From the NCBI RefSeq assembly GCF_013004375.1, contig NZ_JABERI010000020.1, positions 1 to 64,000 of the forward strand: DNA of 64,000 nucleotides, read 5' to 3'. Both the position numbers and the translations under genes were made by a program. Below are positions 17,001-25,978 of the stretch, piece after piece. The DNA is from Acinetobacter terrae. GTDB lineage: Bacteria; Pseudomonadota; Gammaproteobacteria; Pseudomonadales; Moraxellaceae. Each line of letters begins with the position of its first letter. Within the stretch, counting starts at the first letter, position 1. The notes under the pieces are model-generated. The model saw only the letters and a program-made list of their open reading frames with translations. It was not told the DNA's origin and did not search any database.

Positions 17001-17723
17001 TTAAAAAATAACAAGCGAGTCATGTTGTTTGAAGAATAGGCGCAACGCCGCACTTTGTTGTTGGAGTGTTGGACGACTTAACATCACATCAAGACTACGT
17101 ATAATGACGTCACAGCTTTTTGGATTTTCCCCATCGATATCATGCAATAACCAAATATCATCACCAAACTCTGAACGAAGGTCTTTGGAAATTTCGGACC
17201 ATTGGCTTTTAGCAAAATTTTCATCATAAGGCACAGATGTTTGCTTGTGCTTCAGTACTGCTGTGATTGCCTGTATGGTTTTTTGCTGTGTGGATTTAGA
17301 AATGACATTCTGAACTTGAGTAATATCTTTATTATGGCTAGGTGAGGTAATTAGAGCACATGCTTTGTTGCGCCGGGCATCACGCAGTTGCTGAACATAA
17401 GCTTCAGACCATTGCACAAGTACAGCATCTGGTAGTTTAAAAGGAATCAGAGGATCGATATTGTGATGTAAGGTTGAAGAAACAAGAGACTTAAAGTTTT
17501 GATCATCCATACTATTGTTGGGTAGTTTAATTAATTCACTATAAGTAACAGAATCACCAGTTTCAAAAGCCCGTAGGATTTTGAACTGTTGTAATATTTC
17601 TTGTCTGTGCTGAATTGGGCTATCACTGTATTGATATTTATTTTGTTCCTGTTTGGCTTGATATTGATTGATTCCCCAAAACAATACGCAAAAGCCAATA
17701 ACGGTCATAGTGATGAATTTCAT
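17001..17723 (-). CDS. Membrane-anchored protein of unknown function
   Basis: The 240-aa product has one N-terminal hydrophobic segment (FITMTVIGFCVLFWGI, residues 3-18) that acts as signal anchor or signal peptide. A Gln/Lys-rich linker follows, then a roughly 200-residue soluble region, presumably in the periplasm. Recognisable blocks are few: DAVLVQWSEAYVQQLRDARR, SQWSEISKDLRSEFGDDIW and CDVIIRSLDVMLSRP. There are two Cys (in KACALI and KSCDVI) that could form a disulfide. It is the first gene of a likely two-gene operon with the lipoprotein downstream. A 15-bp inverted repeat starts 27 bp upstream. No family recognised. Confidence 0.7.
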   Translation of the reverse strand: MKFITMTVIGFCVLFWGINQYQAKQEQNKYQYSDSPIQHRQEILQQFKILRAFETGDSVTYSELIKLPNNSMDDQNFKSLVSSTLHHNIDPLIPFKLPDAVLVQWSEAYVQQLRDARRNKACALITSPSHNKDITQVQNVISKSTQQKTIQAITAVLKHKQTSVPYDENFAKSQWSEISKDLRSEFGDDIWLLHDIDGENPKSCDVIIRSLDVMLSRPTLQQQSAALRLFFKQHDSLVIF

Positions 17724-18030
17724 AATGATTATAATGTGCTGTTTTTATCAGTGAATAATATAATATTGTTTGAAATTTAAACACATGTTTTATAGGAAAT
17801 TTTCGCTTAATTCATTATATTATTCACTATGCAAAGCACAGATCGATTAGATTATAGACCTATCCTTTCTTCATATTTTAGCAATCAGAAAGTAGAAAAT
17901 TAATCACGTGACATAAAACAGCTAAAACGAGTACCCTGACACGGAGTTAGCCTATACAATTTCTTCGAAAATTTCTAAAATTCATTAACACTTTTTCTTT
18001 AAATCTCCTGCATCTTTTTCGGGTCGCTTT
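17724..18030. other. Divergent intergenic region with inverted repeat
   Basis: About 300 bp between the leftward envelope operon and the rightward GAF-GGDEF remnant. It contains the 15-bp inverted repeat listed separately and otherwise AT-rich sequence with no gene that I can support. Confidence 0.5.
17750..17828. repeat. Perfect 15-bp inverted repeat pair with 49-bp spacer
   Basis: AGTGAATAATATAAT (17750-17764) and ATTATATTATTCACT (17814-17828) are exact reverse complements. The pair sits directly upstream of the envelope operon starting at 17723. Two regulator half-sites bent into a loop, or the ends of a decayed mini-element, would both fit. No target-site duplication was evident next to the arms. 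Confidence 0.6.
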
Positions 18031-18491
18031 ATGCCTAAATCTAAAAAACCTTCGCAAGAACAACTAATGTCAGTCATTTAGACACAAACGGCTATTGTGA
18101 AGCTTGGACTCGATCTGAATGCAGTCATGACATTGGTGGCTGAACAAGCTCAAAGCATTACCCAAGCCAAAGGGGCTGTGGTTGAGTTGGCTGAAGACGG
18201 GGATATGGTTTACTGTGCTGTAACGGGTGGTGCTTCACGTTTTCTGGGCTTGCGTCTGAAACTGCAAAATAGTTTATCTGGCTTATGTATTGCGCAAAAT
18301 GAAATCTTGTATTGTCAAGATAGTGAGGTAGAGATGCTTTTAAAGTCGGTGATTTACAGATTTTAAGCTTGATCTCAGCTGTGATGTATCATGTAATACA
18401 GTTTGGTGCGCAGGAACTTTATAAACTGGCAACTCAAGGTAATCTCCCTGGTTTAGCTAATCGGGCTCACTTTTTTAAGAATGACCAATAA
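18031..18491 (+). pseudogene. Decayed GAF-GGDEF (diguanylate cyclase) gene
   Basis: From ATG 18031 the frame reads MPKSKKPSQEQLMSVI and meets an in-frame TAG at 18079 (one base from CAG). It then continues TQTAIVKLGLDLNAVMTLVA and LSGLCIAQNEILYCQDSE, typical of the first half of a GAF domain. After about 18330 the protein resumes in another frame as DAFKVGDLQILSLISAVMYH, the last GAF helix, so roughly 40-50 codons are missing. The GGDEF start follows (GLANRAHFF) and is cut off at 18491 where the neighbouring DUF441 gene overlaps. Three separate lesions show it is dead. Intact relatives make cyclic di-GMP. Confidence 0.82.
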
Positions 18492-18927
18492 ACAGGGTTA
18501 ATATCCCTGCAGCGATCAAAGGACCAACTGGAACACCGCGTAATACAGCAACGCCTGCAACTGTCCCGATGAGTAAGCCTGCAACTACATCAGGTTGATT
18601 GGTCATCAGCTTAACCCCGCGTCCACCCAGCCAAGCGACTAAAACACCAATGGCAATTGCCAGTAATGATTTCCAGCTCATAAAAGATTTTAAAATGGCC
18701 TCTCCCGGAATTTTTCCACTAGCAATGGGAGTCAGAACACCAATGGTTAAAATAATGATGCCAATATTTAAACCGTGTTGCTGCAAGTAAGGAAAAAATT
18801 CACTCAGCGGTGTAATGCGAAAAACAATCAGCACACCGGCAGCAATCGTGACTGCACTATTATGACTAAAAATACCGCAAGCCAATAAAACCAAGAGAAC
18901 GATCAGATTCAAATCTAAATTGGACAT
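18475..18927 (-). CDS. DUF441 family inner-membrane protein (YeaL-like)
   Basis: The 150-aa product is almost wholly hydrophobic, with four membrane spans: [49 protein letters not shown] and [20 protein letters not shown]. The pattern GGRGVKLM...P.VV.GLL.GT..GV....[11 protein letters not shown] is that of DUF441 (YeaL). Its function is not known. I start at 18927 ([11 protein letters not shown]), the usual family start, rather than at a TTG 26 codons earlier; neither has a strong ribosome binding site. Its 3' end overlaps the decayed GAF-GGDEF remnant by 17 bases. Confidence 0.85.
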   Translation of the reverse strand: MSNLDLNLIVLLVLLACGIFSHNSAVTIAAGVLIVFRITPLSEFFPYLQQHGLNIGIIILTIGVLTPIASGKIPGEAILKSFMSWKSLLAIAIGVLVAWLGGRGVKLMTNQPDVVAGLLIGTVAGVAVLRGVPVGPLIAAGILTLFIGHS

Positions 18928-19066
18928 TATTTTCAGGAGAGTGGGAAAAATAAGACCTATTGTATCGGGTTTTGAGTATAGATTTACTTTAAAGGGTGTG
19001 AACAATAAAATTAGTCTGCATTTCAGTATAGAATGCGGCTTTCGTGATAGTTAAAGGATAAGGTTT

Positions 19067-19777
19067 ATGTTCTTGGAAAAGATGTTGCAATCGCAAGGTT
19101 TTGGTTCGCGTAAACATTGCCAACAGCTCATTAAAAATGGAGCGATTGCCATCCAAGGTGAAGTTATCACCACTGCAAAACATAAACTGGATTTAAATAA
19201 TTTAAGTTTTTCCGTGTATGGCGAACGTTTTGATTATCGTGAAAAGGTTTATATCGCTTTAAATAAGCCTCAAGATTATGAATGTTCACATCAAGCCACC
19301 CATCATTTTAGTGTGTTTGACCTGTTTGATGATGTGTTGATGAACCGTGGTTTGCAATGTGTGGGCCGTTTAGATCAGGACACCAGTGGGCTTTTATTGC
19401 TTACAGATGATGGTCAGTTTCTACAAGTCTTAACCCATCCTAAAAAACACGTGGCTAAAGTCTATCGAATGCAAACCGCTGATCCTGTGACAGAGCAACA
19501 AATTCAGCAATTGCAGCAGGGCGTAGAATTGCGCAATGAATCAGGTGTTTTTGCAGCGACAGATGTGATTCAACTTGCAGAAAATGAATTACAGTTGACC
19601 ATTCATCAAGGCGTTTATCATCAGGTTAAACGGATGTTGGCTGCTGTGGGAAATAAAGTTGAACGATTGCATCGTCAGCAAATTGGGGCTTTAGCGCTTC
19701 CTGAATTAGAGCAAGGGAAGTGGATTTATTTAACGGAACAACAGGTAGAGCTGGCCAAGACACGCATGGTTATTTAA
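19067..19777 (+). CDS. rsuA: Small-subunit rRNA pseudouridine synthase (RsuA family)
   Basis: The 236-aa protein begins with an S4 RNA-binding domain (MLQSQGFGSRKHCQQLIKNG). The catalytic core has GRLDQDTSGLLLLTDDG, whose Asp near residue 102 attacks the uridine, then HPKKHVAKVYRM and the C-terminal GVYHQVKRMLAAVGNKVERL. This order is the RsuA/RluB/E/F family; the length and S4 domain fit RsuA, which modifies U516 of 16S rRNA. The exact target is inferred. AAAGGATAAGG precedes the ATG. Its stop overlaps the convergent GNAT gene by 8 bases. Confidence 0.85.
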   Translation: MFLEKMLQSQGFGSRKHCQQLIKNGAIAIQGEVITTAKHKLDLNNLSFSVYGERFDYREKVYIALNKPQDYECSHQATHHFSVFDLFDDVLMNRGLQCVGRLDQDTSGLLLLTDDGQFLQVLTHPKKHVAKVYRMQTADPVTEQQIQQLQQGVELRNESGVFAATDVIQLAENELQLTIHQGVYHQVKRMLAAVGNKVERLHRQQIGALALPELEQGKWIYLTEQQVELAKTRMVI

Positions 19778-20213
19778 GGAAACAATGATAGATTTTAAAT
19801 TCATCATCTTTCACAAAACCCATTTGCTCATAGAGTTTATGTGATTGGTAATTGGTTTTTTGAGTTTCTAAGCTAATGCGTAGTGCATTTTCATGGCGTG
19901 CAAATAAAATAGCTGTATCAATCAGTTGTTTTGCTGAACCCTGACGTCGAAACGTTGGGGTGACATACACATCATCTAAAATATAATAGATGGAACAAGC
20001 GACTGAAGAAAAACCTAAATAGAGTAAAATAAAACCGGTAAAGACATCGTCTTTGATATGAATAAAAATCACACTTTCCTGATTTTCAAAGCGTTGTTTT
20101 AAGAATTGATAAGACAAATTTATGTTGGAAGAAGCACCATAAAATTGGCGATATTCATCGAATAAAACTGCAAGTGGATGTAAATCTTCTAGAGTTGCGC
20201 GTCTTACGATCAT
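19770..20213 (-). CDS. GNAT family N-acetyltransferase
   Basis: The 147-aa protein has a complete GNAT fold. VRRATLEDLHPLAVLFDEYR is the N-terminal strand-helix, YYILDDVYVTPTFRRQGSAK is the acetyl-CoA-binding motif A (R-R-Q-G-S-A), and NYQSHKLYEQMGFVKDDEF is the C-terminal block. The substrate is not evident. I start at 20213 (MIVRRATLED) because GGAG lies six bases upstream; a further ATG at 20225 overlaps that site. It is convergent with rsuA, with an 8-base overlap of coding ends, and has no operon partner. Confidence 0.85.
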   Translation of the reverse strand: MIVRRATLEDLHPLAVLFDEYRQFYGASSNINLSYQFLKQRFENQESVIFIHIKDDVFTGFILLYLGFSSVACSIYYILDDVYVTPTFRRQGSAKQLIDTAILFARHENALRISLETQKTNYQSHKLYEQMGFVKDDEFKIYHCFLK

Positions 20214-20303
20214 TCTATACTCCATGCTTTTTTTGTCTTCGCATGAAGCATAACTAATTTTTTATATTCAGTTTTTTAAAATTTGTTTGTAAATGCAACA
20301 CTG

Positions 20304-20639
20304 TTAAGTTTTGTCACTTTCACCCAAAATGGCATTCAGCTCTTCAAACAAATCTAAATGGTCATCATCTAAAATAAACTCTTCGTCAGCATCAACAGAT
20401 TGTTCTACATCATCATTTAAAGTGCTTTGCTGTTGCTTTAATTTACGAATTTTATACAGTTGCTCAAGGTCAATGCTTTGATTTTCAATGGAAAAGGGGA
20501 TTGATTTGGTTATAACGACTTGTTTGAAAAACAGTCGAATCGCTTGTGCTGGCGTAATCCCCAATTGTTTAAACACTGCAAAAGCGTGCTTTTTTTCTTG
20601 GGAGTCAAGTCTTATTTGATAAACTTCTGTTTTTCTCAT
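20304..20639 (-). CDS. RelB/DinJ-type antitoxin-like protein without adjacent toxin
   Basis: The 111-aa product starts MRKTEVYQIRLDSQEKKHAF, followed by VFKQLGITPAQAIRLFFKQV and TKSIPFSIEN. This is the ribbon-helix-helix N-terminus of RelB/DinJ antitoxins (R.D...K..A..VF..LG.T...AI..F...V.....PF). The C-terminal half is unusually long and acidic (LNDDVEQSVDADEEFILDDD), where antitoxins normally hold the toxin-binding segment. No RelE/YafQ-like toxin lies on either side: 78 bp downstream is the GNAT gene and 115 bp upstream an rRNA-modifying enzyme. It may be an orphan antitoxin or a stand-alone regulator. Confidence 0.7.
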   Translation of the reverse strand: MRKTEVYQIRLDSQEKKHAFAVFKQLGITPAQAIRLFFKQVVITKSIPFSIENQSIDLEQLYKIRKLKQQQSTLNDDVEQSVDADEEFILDDDHLDLFEELNAILGESDKT

Positions 20640-20754
20640 GATTTTTTGAATACGTCTAATTACTTAACTTTTCAGCATTTATTTTAATCAAATCTAATGT
20701 AATTTCAATATTCATACACTATATTTACGAAAATAAATTGTAATGACAAGTATA

Positions 20755-21660
20755 TTACAATGTCAATTCAAACTTTGATGAAAATTCCATCTCTTTAAAA
20801 GTCACTGGATCATTGAAGCGAATATGCTTTGCTAAAAGCTGCAGTGGTGCGGAAAAGTCATCTTCCCTTTTATGCTGTACCACTGGATAAAAAGGATCAT
20901 TTTTGATGGCGATGCCCAAACTGTTCAAGTGAACACGCAACTGATGTTGCTTGCCAGTGATCGGTTTAAGTTGGTATTTTGCCCAAACAGAATCATGTTC
21001 AATTAAATGAATTTCTGTTTCGCTATTTATTTGTCCTTCAACGACTTGCATCGTATAAAAGGGTTGACCTTTTTCCATTCGATAGCGTGTATAACAAGGA
21101 AATGTTAAATCTGCATGAAAAGGTGCAATGGCATGATAGGTTTTTTTAACCTGGCGTTGTGCAAACATTTCTTGATAGGCAGCACGAGTCGCTGCCTGTT
21201 TCGAGAATAAAACCACACCTGCCGTTTCACGGTCAAGACGATGAATAGGGGTCAAAAATTCATTCCCCGTTTGTTTTTTTAAACGTACTAACAGTGTTTC
21301 TTGAACGTACTGACCGGTTGGGCTGATGGTTAAAAAATGCGGTTTATCAATGACCAATAAGTGGTCATTTTCAAATAAAATTTCATGTTCAAACGGAATA
21401 TGTATTTCATGGGCTAGAAAACGGTAGTAAAACACGTGGCTATTTTCAATATAATCAGAATCAAAACTTAAGATATTCCCTAGGGCATCATAAATTAAAC
21501 GATCCGCAAAGCGTTGCTGCCATTCATCTGCTGCAATATGCGGAAACTGTTGACACAGATATTGATACACAGTTGCCGGTGCAGGCTTCATTTTAGGAAG
21601 AAATACTTTGCTTGCGCTTACGCCATCAATCATTGGCGGAATAAATTCAGTGCTGGTCAT
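20755..21660 (-). CDS. RluA-family pseudouridine synthase
   Basis: The 301-aa protein has the RluA-family catalytic motif HRLDRETAGVVLFSK near residue 141, preceded by VIDKPHFLTISPTG and followed by VKKTYHAI and GKQHQLRVHLNSLGI. These enzymes isomerise uridine in 23S rRNA or tRNA. The N-terminal 85 residues are not an S4 domain, which fits the group annotated as tRNA U32 / 23S U746 synthases; the precise target is an inference. It is transcribed leftward, divergent from tsaE, with a 142-bp gap holding both promoters. Confidence 0.85.
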   Translation of the reverse strand: MTSTEFIPPMIDGVSASKVFLPKMKPAPATVYQYLCQQFPHIAADEWQQRFADRLIYDALGNILSFDSDYIENSHVFYYRFLAHEIHIPFEHEILFENDHLLVIDKPHFLTISPTGQYVQETLLVRLKKQTGNEFLTPIHRLDRETAGVVLFSKQAATRAAYQEMFAQRQVKKTYHAIAPFHADLTFPCYTRYRMEKGQPFYTMQVVEGQINSETEIHLIEHDSVWAKYQLKPITGKQHQLRVHLNSLGIAIKNDPFYPVVQHKREDDFSAPLQLLAKHIRFNDPVTFKEMEFSSKFELTL

Positions 21661-21802
21661 GTGATTTGTCGTGGATCAATCTGTCGTCAATAGAAATTAA
21701 TGATATTTACAATGAAATGTAGGAAAAGTTACACATTTAGAAGTGTGAGCATGGGCAATAAAGCGGTGCGATGCTATCATAATTGGTCTTTGGAATCATG
21801 TC

Positions 21803-22288
21803 GTGAGTAATATGCAGTATTCATTTAATTTAGCCTTGAACAATGAAGACGATACCCAAAATTTAGCACAGGTTTTGGCGCAGCATTTTAGCACGGGCGT
21901 GGTTTATTTAATTGGTGATTTAGGTGCAGGGAAAACCACACTGACACGCTATTTTTTGCAAAGTTTAGGGCACAAAGGTGCGGTAAAAAGTCCGACCTAT
22001 ACTTTGGTTGAACCCTATAATATTAACGGTAAAGATATCTTTCATTTCGATTTATATCGTTTAAATGATCCTTATGAACTTGAATTGATGGGTATTCGCG
22101 ATTATTTGGAAACACCGAATGCGCTATTTTTATTTGAATGGCCTTCAAAAGGTGGCGATGAAATTCCCGAGCCGGATTTGATCATTAATATTGAAAAATC
22201 TGAAGATGAACTGACACGTACTGCAAGTTTAAGTTTCTCATCGGCAGCATTAAAACAAGCCTTAGAGAGTCAGTTGAACAATGCGTGA
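21803..22288 (+). CDS. tsaE: tRNA t6A biosynthesis ATPase TsaE
   Basis: The 161-aa protein has Walker [15 protein letters not shown] near residue 40, [11 protein letters not shown] (the switch region typical of TsaE) and FHFDLYRL, followed by [10 protein letters not shown]. TsaE drives the TsaB-TsaD complex that adds threonylcarbamoyl to A37 of tRNAs decoding ANN codons. The start is GTG 21803 with GGAA eight bases upstream; an in-frame ATG three codons later is possible. The last 8 bases overlap mutL, so tsaE-mutL-miaA-hfq form one operon, a grouping also found in other gammaproteobacteria. Confidence 0.95.
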   Translation: MSNMQYSFNLALNNEDDTQNLAQVLAQHFSTGVVYLIGDLGAGKTTLTRYFLQSLGHKGAVKSPTYTLVEPYNINGKDIFHFDLYRLNDPYELELMGIRDYLETPNALFLFEWPSKGGDEIPEPDLIINIEKSEDELTRTASLSFSSAALKQALESQLNNA

Positions 22289-24239
22289 TAATTTAAGCGA
22301 ACGTCGTATTCATACCCTTAATCCTGCACTGGCGAACCAGATTGCCGCAGGTGAGGTGATTGAGCGTCCAGCATCGGTGGTGAAAGAATTATTAGAAAAT
22401 TCAATTGATGCGGGTGCGACTGAACTTATTATTCGCGTTGAACAAGGTGGCAGTACCTTAATTGAAATCATCGACAATGGTCATGGGGTGCATCCTGAAG
22501 ATTTAGCCTTGGCGGTCATGCGTCATGCCACCAGTAAAATTCAAACTGTGGATGATTTACAGGCCATTGTCAGTTTGGGTTTTCGTGGTGAAGCATTGGC
22601 CTCGATTGCTGCTGTTTCACGTTTAACCCTGACCAGCAGCCAGAATGATGAAGGTATTGGTTATCAGGTTGAAGTGAACGGTACTGCTTTTGATCATCAG
22701 GAAATTCAAGCGGTAGCGACGCAAAAAGGCACCCATATTCGAATCCAAGACCTGTTTTTTAATGTGCCTGCACGGCGTAAATTTTTAAAAAAGCAGGGTA
22801 CTGAGTTTGGGCATATTGAAGAAATTGTCCGTCGTCTGGCATTAATCCATTTTGATATCCGTTTTGTTTTAGAGCATAACAATAATATTCGTTTGAATCT
22901 GCCGGTTGCTGATAGTGGTGAGTTGCGTTTTCAGCGTGTTCAGCAATTATTGGGTCGCCAATTTACTGAAAATGCCTATTGGATTGATGCCGATAGCATC
23001 AGCATGCGTTTGTCTGGCTGGTTAGGCCATCCATCTGATGCGCGTTCACAAGCAGATTTGCAGTATGTCTATGTGAATGGGCGGATTGTGAAAGATAAAA
23101 CCATTTCACATGCCTTGCGTATGGCTTACGACGGGATTCTACATGGTCATCAACATGCTGCGTATTTGCTGTTTTTAGAAGTTGATCCTGAAAATATTGA
23201 TGTCAATGTGCATCCAACCAAACATGAAATTCGTTTTTTAAATCAACGTGAAGTACATGAATTTGTACGTCATTTTGCCAAAGAAACCTTATCTCAGTTT
23301 CAAACGGCAAGTGCTGACTTAGCTCAGGCAATGAAAACGCAAGATGAGGCAGCTCATACCCTTCAAACGCAACATCCGCGTTATCAGGAACAGTTTCAAC
23401 TCCATCGTGCTGTGGAGACTTTACAGCCAGTAATGTCAGTTGAATCATCCACTGATTTATTAACGGATTTTAATGCCAGTAGTCCACAAACCGTTCAATA
23501 TTCATCCCAGTCTTCACAAAGTCGTTATGCGGGATCACAGCAGCTCAATAATGCCTTGCAAAGCTATTTAGCGCCATTACGTGAATCAACTTCATCGACT
23601 GCCGATGCAGCATTGAATCAATTTGAACAAAGTGCAGCCGTTCATGTCGATGAGCATCCATTGGGTATTGCGATTGCACAATTGCATGGAATTTATATCC
23701 TGGCGCAAAACACCGAAGGCTTGATTATTGTGGATATGCATGCTGCGCATGAGCGGATTGTGTTGCAGCAAATGAAAGCCGCGTGGGATCAACCAGAATT
23801 TTGGACATCACAACAGCTGCTTATTCCCAAAGTCATCAGTATCAGTCGTATGCAAGCCATGCGGGTCGATGAGCTAAAAGATCAGCTTGCACATTTAGGT
23901 CTGGAAATTGACCAATATGGCGATGAACAAGTGATTGTGCGTGGGGTGCCTGCCATTTTACATAAGGCCGATTTTGAATCTTTAGTGCCAGAACTGTTGA
24001 ATGATTTGGACCCAAGTGATGAAGCCCAAGGTTTGCTGCAAAAGCGTGATCAAATTTTGGCGGGAATGGCATGTCATGGCGCAGTTCGTGCGCATCGTAT
24101 CCTGAGTCTTTCGGAAATGAATGCTTTGCTGCGCCAAATGGAACAAACCGAATTTGCCAGTCAGTGTAATCATGGACGTCCAACCTGGCGTGCATTTCCG
24201 CTGTCACAATTAGATAAACTTTTTGCTCGAGGAGAGTAG
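22281..24239 (+). CDS. mutL: DNA mismatch repair protein MutL
   Basis: The 652-aa protein has the GHKL ATPase start: [28 protein letters not shown] (Asn of the ATP lid), DNGHG and [12 protein letters not shown] low-complexity Gln/Ser linker (about 340-440) leads to a C-terminal dimerisation domain with [15 protein letters not shown] near residue 485, CHGAVRAH and CNHGRPTW near 630. MutL links MutS to strand removal. The endonuclease motif DQHA-x2-E-x4-E of methyl-independent MutL is present but ends in Gln ([12 protein letters not shown]), while the Cys/His metal site is kept. It overlaps tsaE and is followed by miaA after 6 bp. Confidence 0.97.
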   Translation: MRDNLSERRIHTLNPALANQIAAGEVIERPASVVKELLENSIDAGATELIIRVEQGGSTLIEIIDNGHGVHPEDLALAVMRHATSKIQTVDDLQAIVSLGFRGEALASIAAVSRLTLTSSQNDEGIGYQVEVNGTAFDHQEIQAVATQKGTHIRIQDLFFNVPARRKFLKKQGTEFGHIEEIVRRLALIHFDIRFVLEHNNNIRLNLPVADSGELRFQRVQQLLGRQFTENAYWIDADSISMRLSGWLGHPSDARSQADLQYVYVNGRIVKDKTISHALRMAYDGILHGHQHAAYLLFLEVDPENIDVNVHPTKHEIRFLNQREVHEFVRHFAKETLSQFQTASADLAQAMKTQDEAAHTLQTQHPRYQEQFQLHRAVETLQPVMSVESSTDLLTDFNASSPQTVQYSSQSSQSRYAGSQQLNNALQSYLAPLRESTSSTADAALNQFEQSAAVHVDEHPLGIAIAQLHGIYILAQNTEGLIIVDMHAAHERIVLQQMKAAWDQPEFWTSQQLLIPKVISISRMQAMRVDELKDQLAHLGLEIDQYGDEQVIVRGVPAILHKADFESLVPELLNDLDPSDEAQGLLQKRDQILAGMACHGAVRAHRILSLSEMNALLRQMEQTEFASQCNHGRPTWRAFPLSQLDKLFARGE

Positions 24240-24245
24240 TTGTAC

Positions 24246-25190
24246 ATGTCAAATCAATTGCCGGTCATCAATTTAATGGGACCTACTGCAAGTGGTAAAA
24301 CCGCTTTGGCATGTGAACTTTATGAGCAAGGTCGTTTTGAGCTGATTTCCGTCGATTCTGCGCTGGTTTATAAAGATATGGATATTGGTACAGCCAAACC
24401 GACGAAAGAAGAGCAGGCGCGTTATCCGCATCATCTGATTGATATTATTACGCCTTTGGAAGTGTATTCAGCTGCCCAATTTGTAGAAGATGCCTGTGTA
24501 TTGATTGATGATATACATGCACGGGGTAAAACACCGATACTGGTGGGTGGAACCATGCTTTATTTCAAGGCTTTACTGGAAGGGTTGTCAAGCAATTTAC
24601 CCAGTGCAGATCATGCTATTCGGGCTGAAATCGAAGCGCAAGCAGAGCAGCAAGGCTGGGAGGCAGTTTATGCAGAATTGTGTGCTGTCGATGCTTTAGC
24701 GGGTCAGAAATTTAAGATCAGTGATAAGCAACGCATCATCCGTGCACTGGAAGTATTTAAGCTTACAGGGCAGCCGATTACAAAACTACAAGCCGAGCAA
24801 CCTAAAAATATACCCTATCGTTACACTTTTCATAATCATGCTTTATTGCCCGATCGTGTAGAATTACATAAACGTATTGAACAGCGGCTTAAAACTATGT
24901 GGGATATCGGATTTTTACATGAAGTAGAAGGTCTGATTGAAAAATACGATTTAAATGATAATTTACCCTCAATGCGCTCTGTCGGTTATCGTCAAACTTT
25001 AGAATTCCTGCAAAAAAGTGATCAAAGTAACGAAAAACGGCAAGAAATGAAGGATAAGTCTTTGTTTGCGACACGACAACTTGCAAAACGTCAATATACC
25101 TGGTTAAGATCTTTGCAAGAATCGCATAGTTTTAAAACATATTTGACGATAACGCAGGCTCAAGAAGACTTGCGAAACTGTTACGGATAA
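24246..25190 (+). CDS. miaA: tRNA dimethylallyltransferase MiaA
   Basis: The 314-aa enzyme transfers dimethylallyl from its diphosphate to A37 of tRNAs that read UNN codons. It shows [18 protein letters not shown] (P-loop, residues 10-27), [19 protein letters not shown] (substrate site), [22 protein letters not shown] and, near the end, [16 protein letters not shown] start at ATG 24246: GGAGAG lies nine bases upstream, and a TTG two codons earlier would be too close to it. It is third in the tsaE-mutL-miaA-hfq operon, with 92 bp before hfq, which may hold an additional hfq promoter. Confidence 0.97.
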   Translation: MSNQLPVINLMGPTASGKTALACELYEQGRFELISVDSALVYKDMDIGTAKPTKEEQARYPHHLIDIITPLEVYSAAQFVEDACVLIDDIHARGKTPILVGGTMLYFKALLEGLSSNLPSADHAIRAEIEAQAEQQGWEAVYAELCAVDALAGQKFKISDKQRIIRALEVFKLTGQPITKLQAEQPKNIPYRYTFHNHALLPDRVELHKRIEQRLKTMWDIGFLHEVEGLIEKYDLNDNLPSMRSVGYRQTLEFLQKSDQSNEKRQEMKDKSLFATRQLAKRQYTWLRSLQESHSFKTYLTITQAQEDLRNCYG

Positions 25191-25282
25191 AGCAAAATTT
25201 GGTAACTGTCTTTTTATAATTTTTATTTGAAAAATAGAGATAGTTTTTTGCGCTGATTTTTAAAATTTTTTGGAGTTATAAC

Positions 25283-25807
25283 ATGTCTAAAGGTCAAACT
25301 TTACAAGATCCGTTCTTGAATTCTCTCCGTAAGGAACGCATCCCTGTTTCTATCTTCCTTGTTAACGGTATTAAATTACAAGGTCATATTGAATCTTTTG
25401 ACCAATATGTCGTTTTATTAAAAAATACTGTAAGCCAAATGGTTTACAAACATGCGATTTCTACAGTAGTTCCTGCACGTAACCCACGTCCTGCTGGTGC
25501 TCCTGCTGGTGCTCAAGGCGCTCCTGGTAGCTTTGGTGCGCAAGGCGGTCAAGGCGGCTTCGGTGGTCAACCTGGCGGCTTCGGTGGTCAAGGCGGCTTC
25601 GGTGCTCAAGGTGGATTCGGTGGTCAAGGTGGATTCGGTGGTCAACCTGGCGGCTTCGGTGGTCAAGGCGGTTTTGGTGGTCAACAAGGTGGTTTCGGTG
25701 GTCAAGGCGGTTTCGGTGGTCAAGGTGGCTTCGGTGGTCAATCTACCCCTGGTTTTGAAGGCGAAACAAAATTTGAAGATCCTCAAGATGATGAAAATAA
25801 TCGTTAA
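25283..25807 (+). CDS. hfq: RNA chaperone Hfq with long glycine-rich tail
   Basis: Residues 1-66 are the Sm-like Hfq core: [20 protein letters not shown] (Sm1, with Q8 and the proximal-site residues), [18 protein letters not shown] and the YKHA motif in [13 protein letters not shown] (Sm2). Hfq hexamers pair small RNAs with mRNAs. The remaining 100 or so residues are a Gly/Phe/Gln repeat (GGFGGQ units) ending with the acidic tip [10 protein letters not shown] tail of this size (174 aa in all, against about 102 in E. coli) is known from Acinetobacter and other Moraxellaceae. TGGAG precedes the ATG, and a terminator follows. Confidence 0.98.
   Translation: MSKGQTLQDPFLNSLRKERIPVSIFLVNGIKLQGHIESFDQYVVLLKNTVSQMVYKHAISTVVPARNPRPAGAPAGAQGAPGSFGAQGGQGGFGGQPGGFGGQGGFGAQGGFGGQGGFGGQPGGFGGQGGFGGQQGGFGGQGGFGGQGGFGGQSTPGFEGETKFEDPQDDENNR
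25547..25743 (+). repeat. Tandem 18-nt coding repeats in the Hfq tail
   Basis: Roughly ten imperfect copies of an 18-nt unit (GGCGGCTTCGGTGGTCAA and variants) encode GGFGGQ, with occasional PGG or QGG insertions. Copy number could change by slippage between strains. Confidence 0.85.
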
Positions 25808-25819
25808 TTGTTGATTTTT

Positions 25820-25849
25820 AAAAACCTCTCCTCGTGAGAGGTTTTTTTT
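25820..25849 (+). terminator. Terminator of the mutL-miaA-hfq operon
   Basis: AACCTCTC (25823-25830) pairs with GAGAGGTT (25836-25843) around a CTCGT loop, followed by a T-run. Confidence 0.9.
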
Positions 25850-25925
25850 ATTTAAAAATTTATAGTTTTAAAATAAATGACCCTGCCAAATTCTTATGTA
25901 GAGCTGGACCCAATATTAATGAAAT

Positions 25926-25958
25926 AAAAAACCAGTTGCTCATCACAACCGGTTTTTT
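25926..25958 (-). terminator. Terminator of lptD-surA
   Basis: AAAAAACC (25926-25933) plus GTTG (25935-25938) pair with CAAC (25946-25949) and GGTTTTTT (25951-25958), with one mismatch and a 7-nt loop. It lies 21 bp past the surA stop and is bidirectional. Confidence 0.85.
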
Positions 25959-25978
25959 AAGAATTAAATAAATCAAGT

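Noticed and set aside
18928..19005. Longer start (TTG) for the DUF441 protein
   Set aside because: The added residues are polar and not part of the family; [11 protein letters not shown] fits the usual start.
25547..25743. Regularly spaced repeats that could suggest a CRISPR array
   Set aside because: They are in-frame 18-nt codon repeats of the Hfq Gly/Phe tail with no unique spacers.
25418..25814. Long open frames on the other strand and frame of hfq
   Set aside because: Repeat-rich DNA keeps several frames open; their translations are low-complexity Thr/Glu or Val/Ala and have no ribosome binding site.
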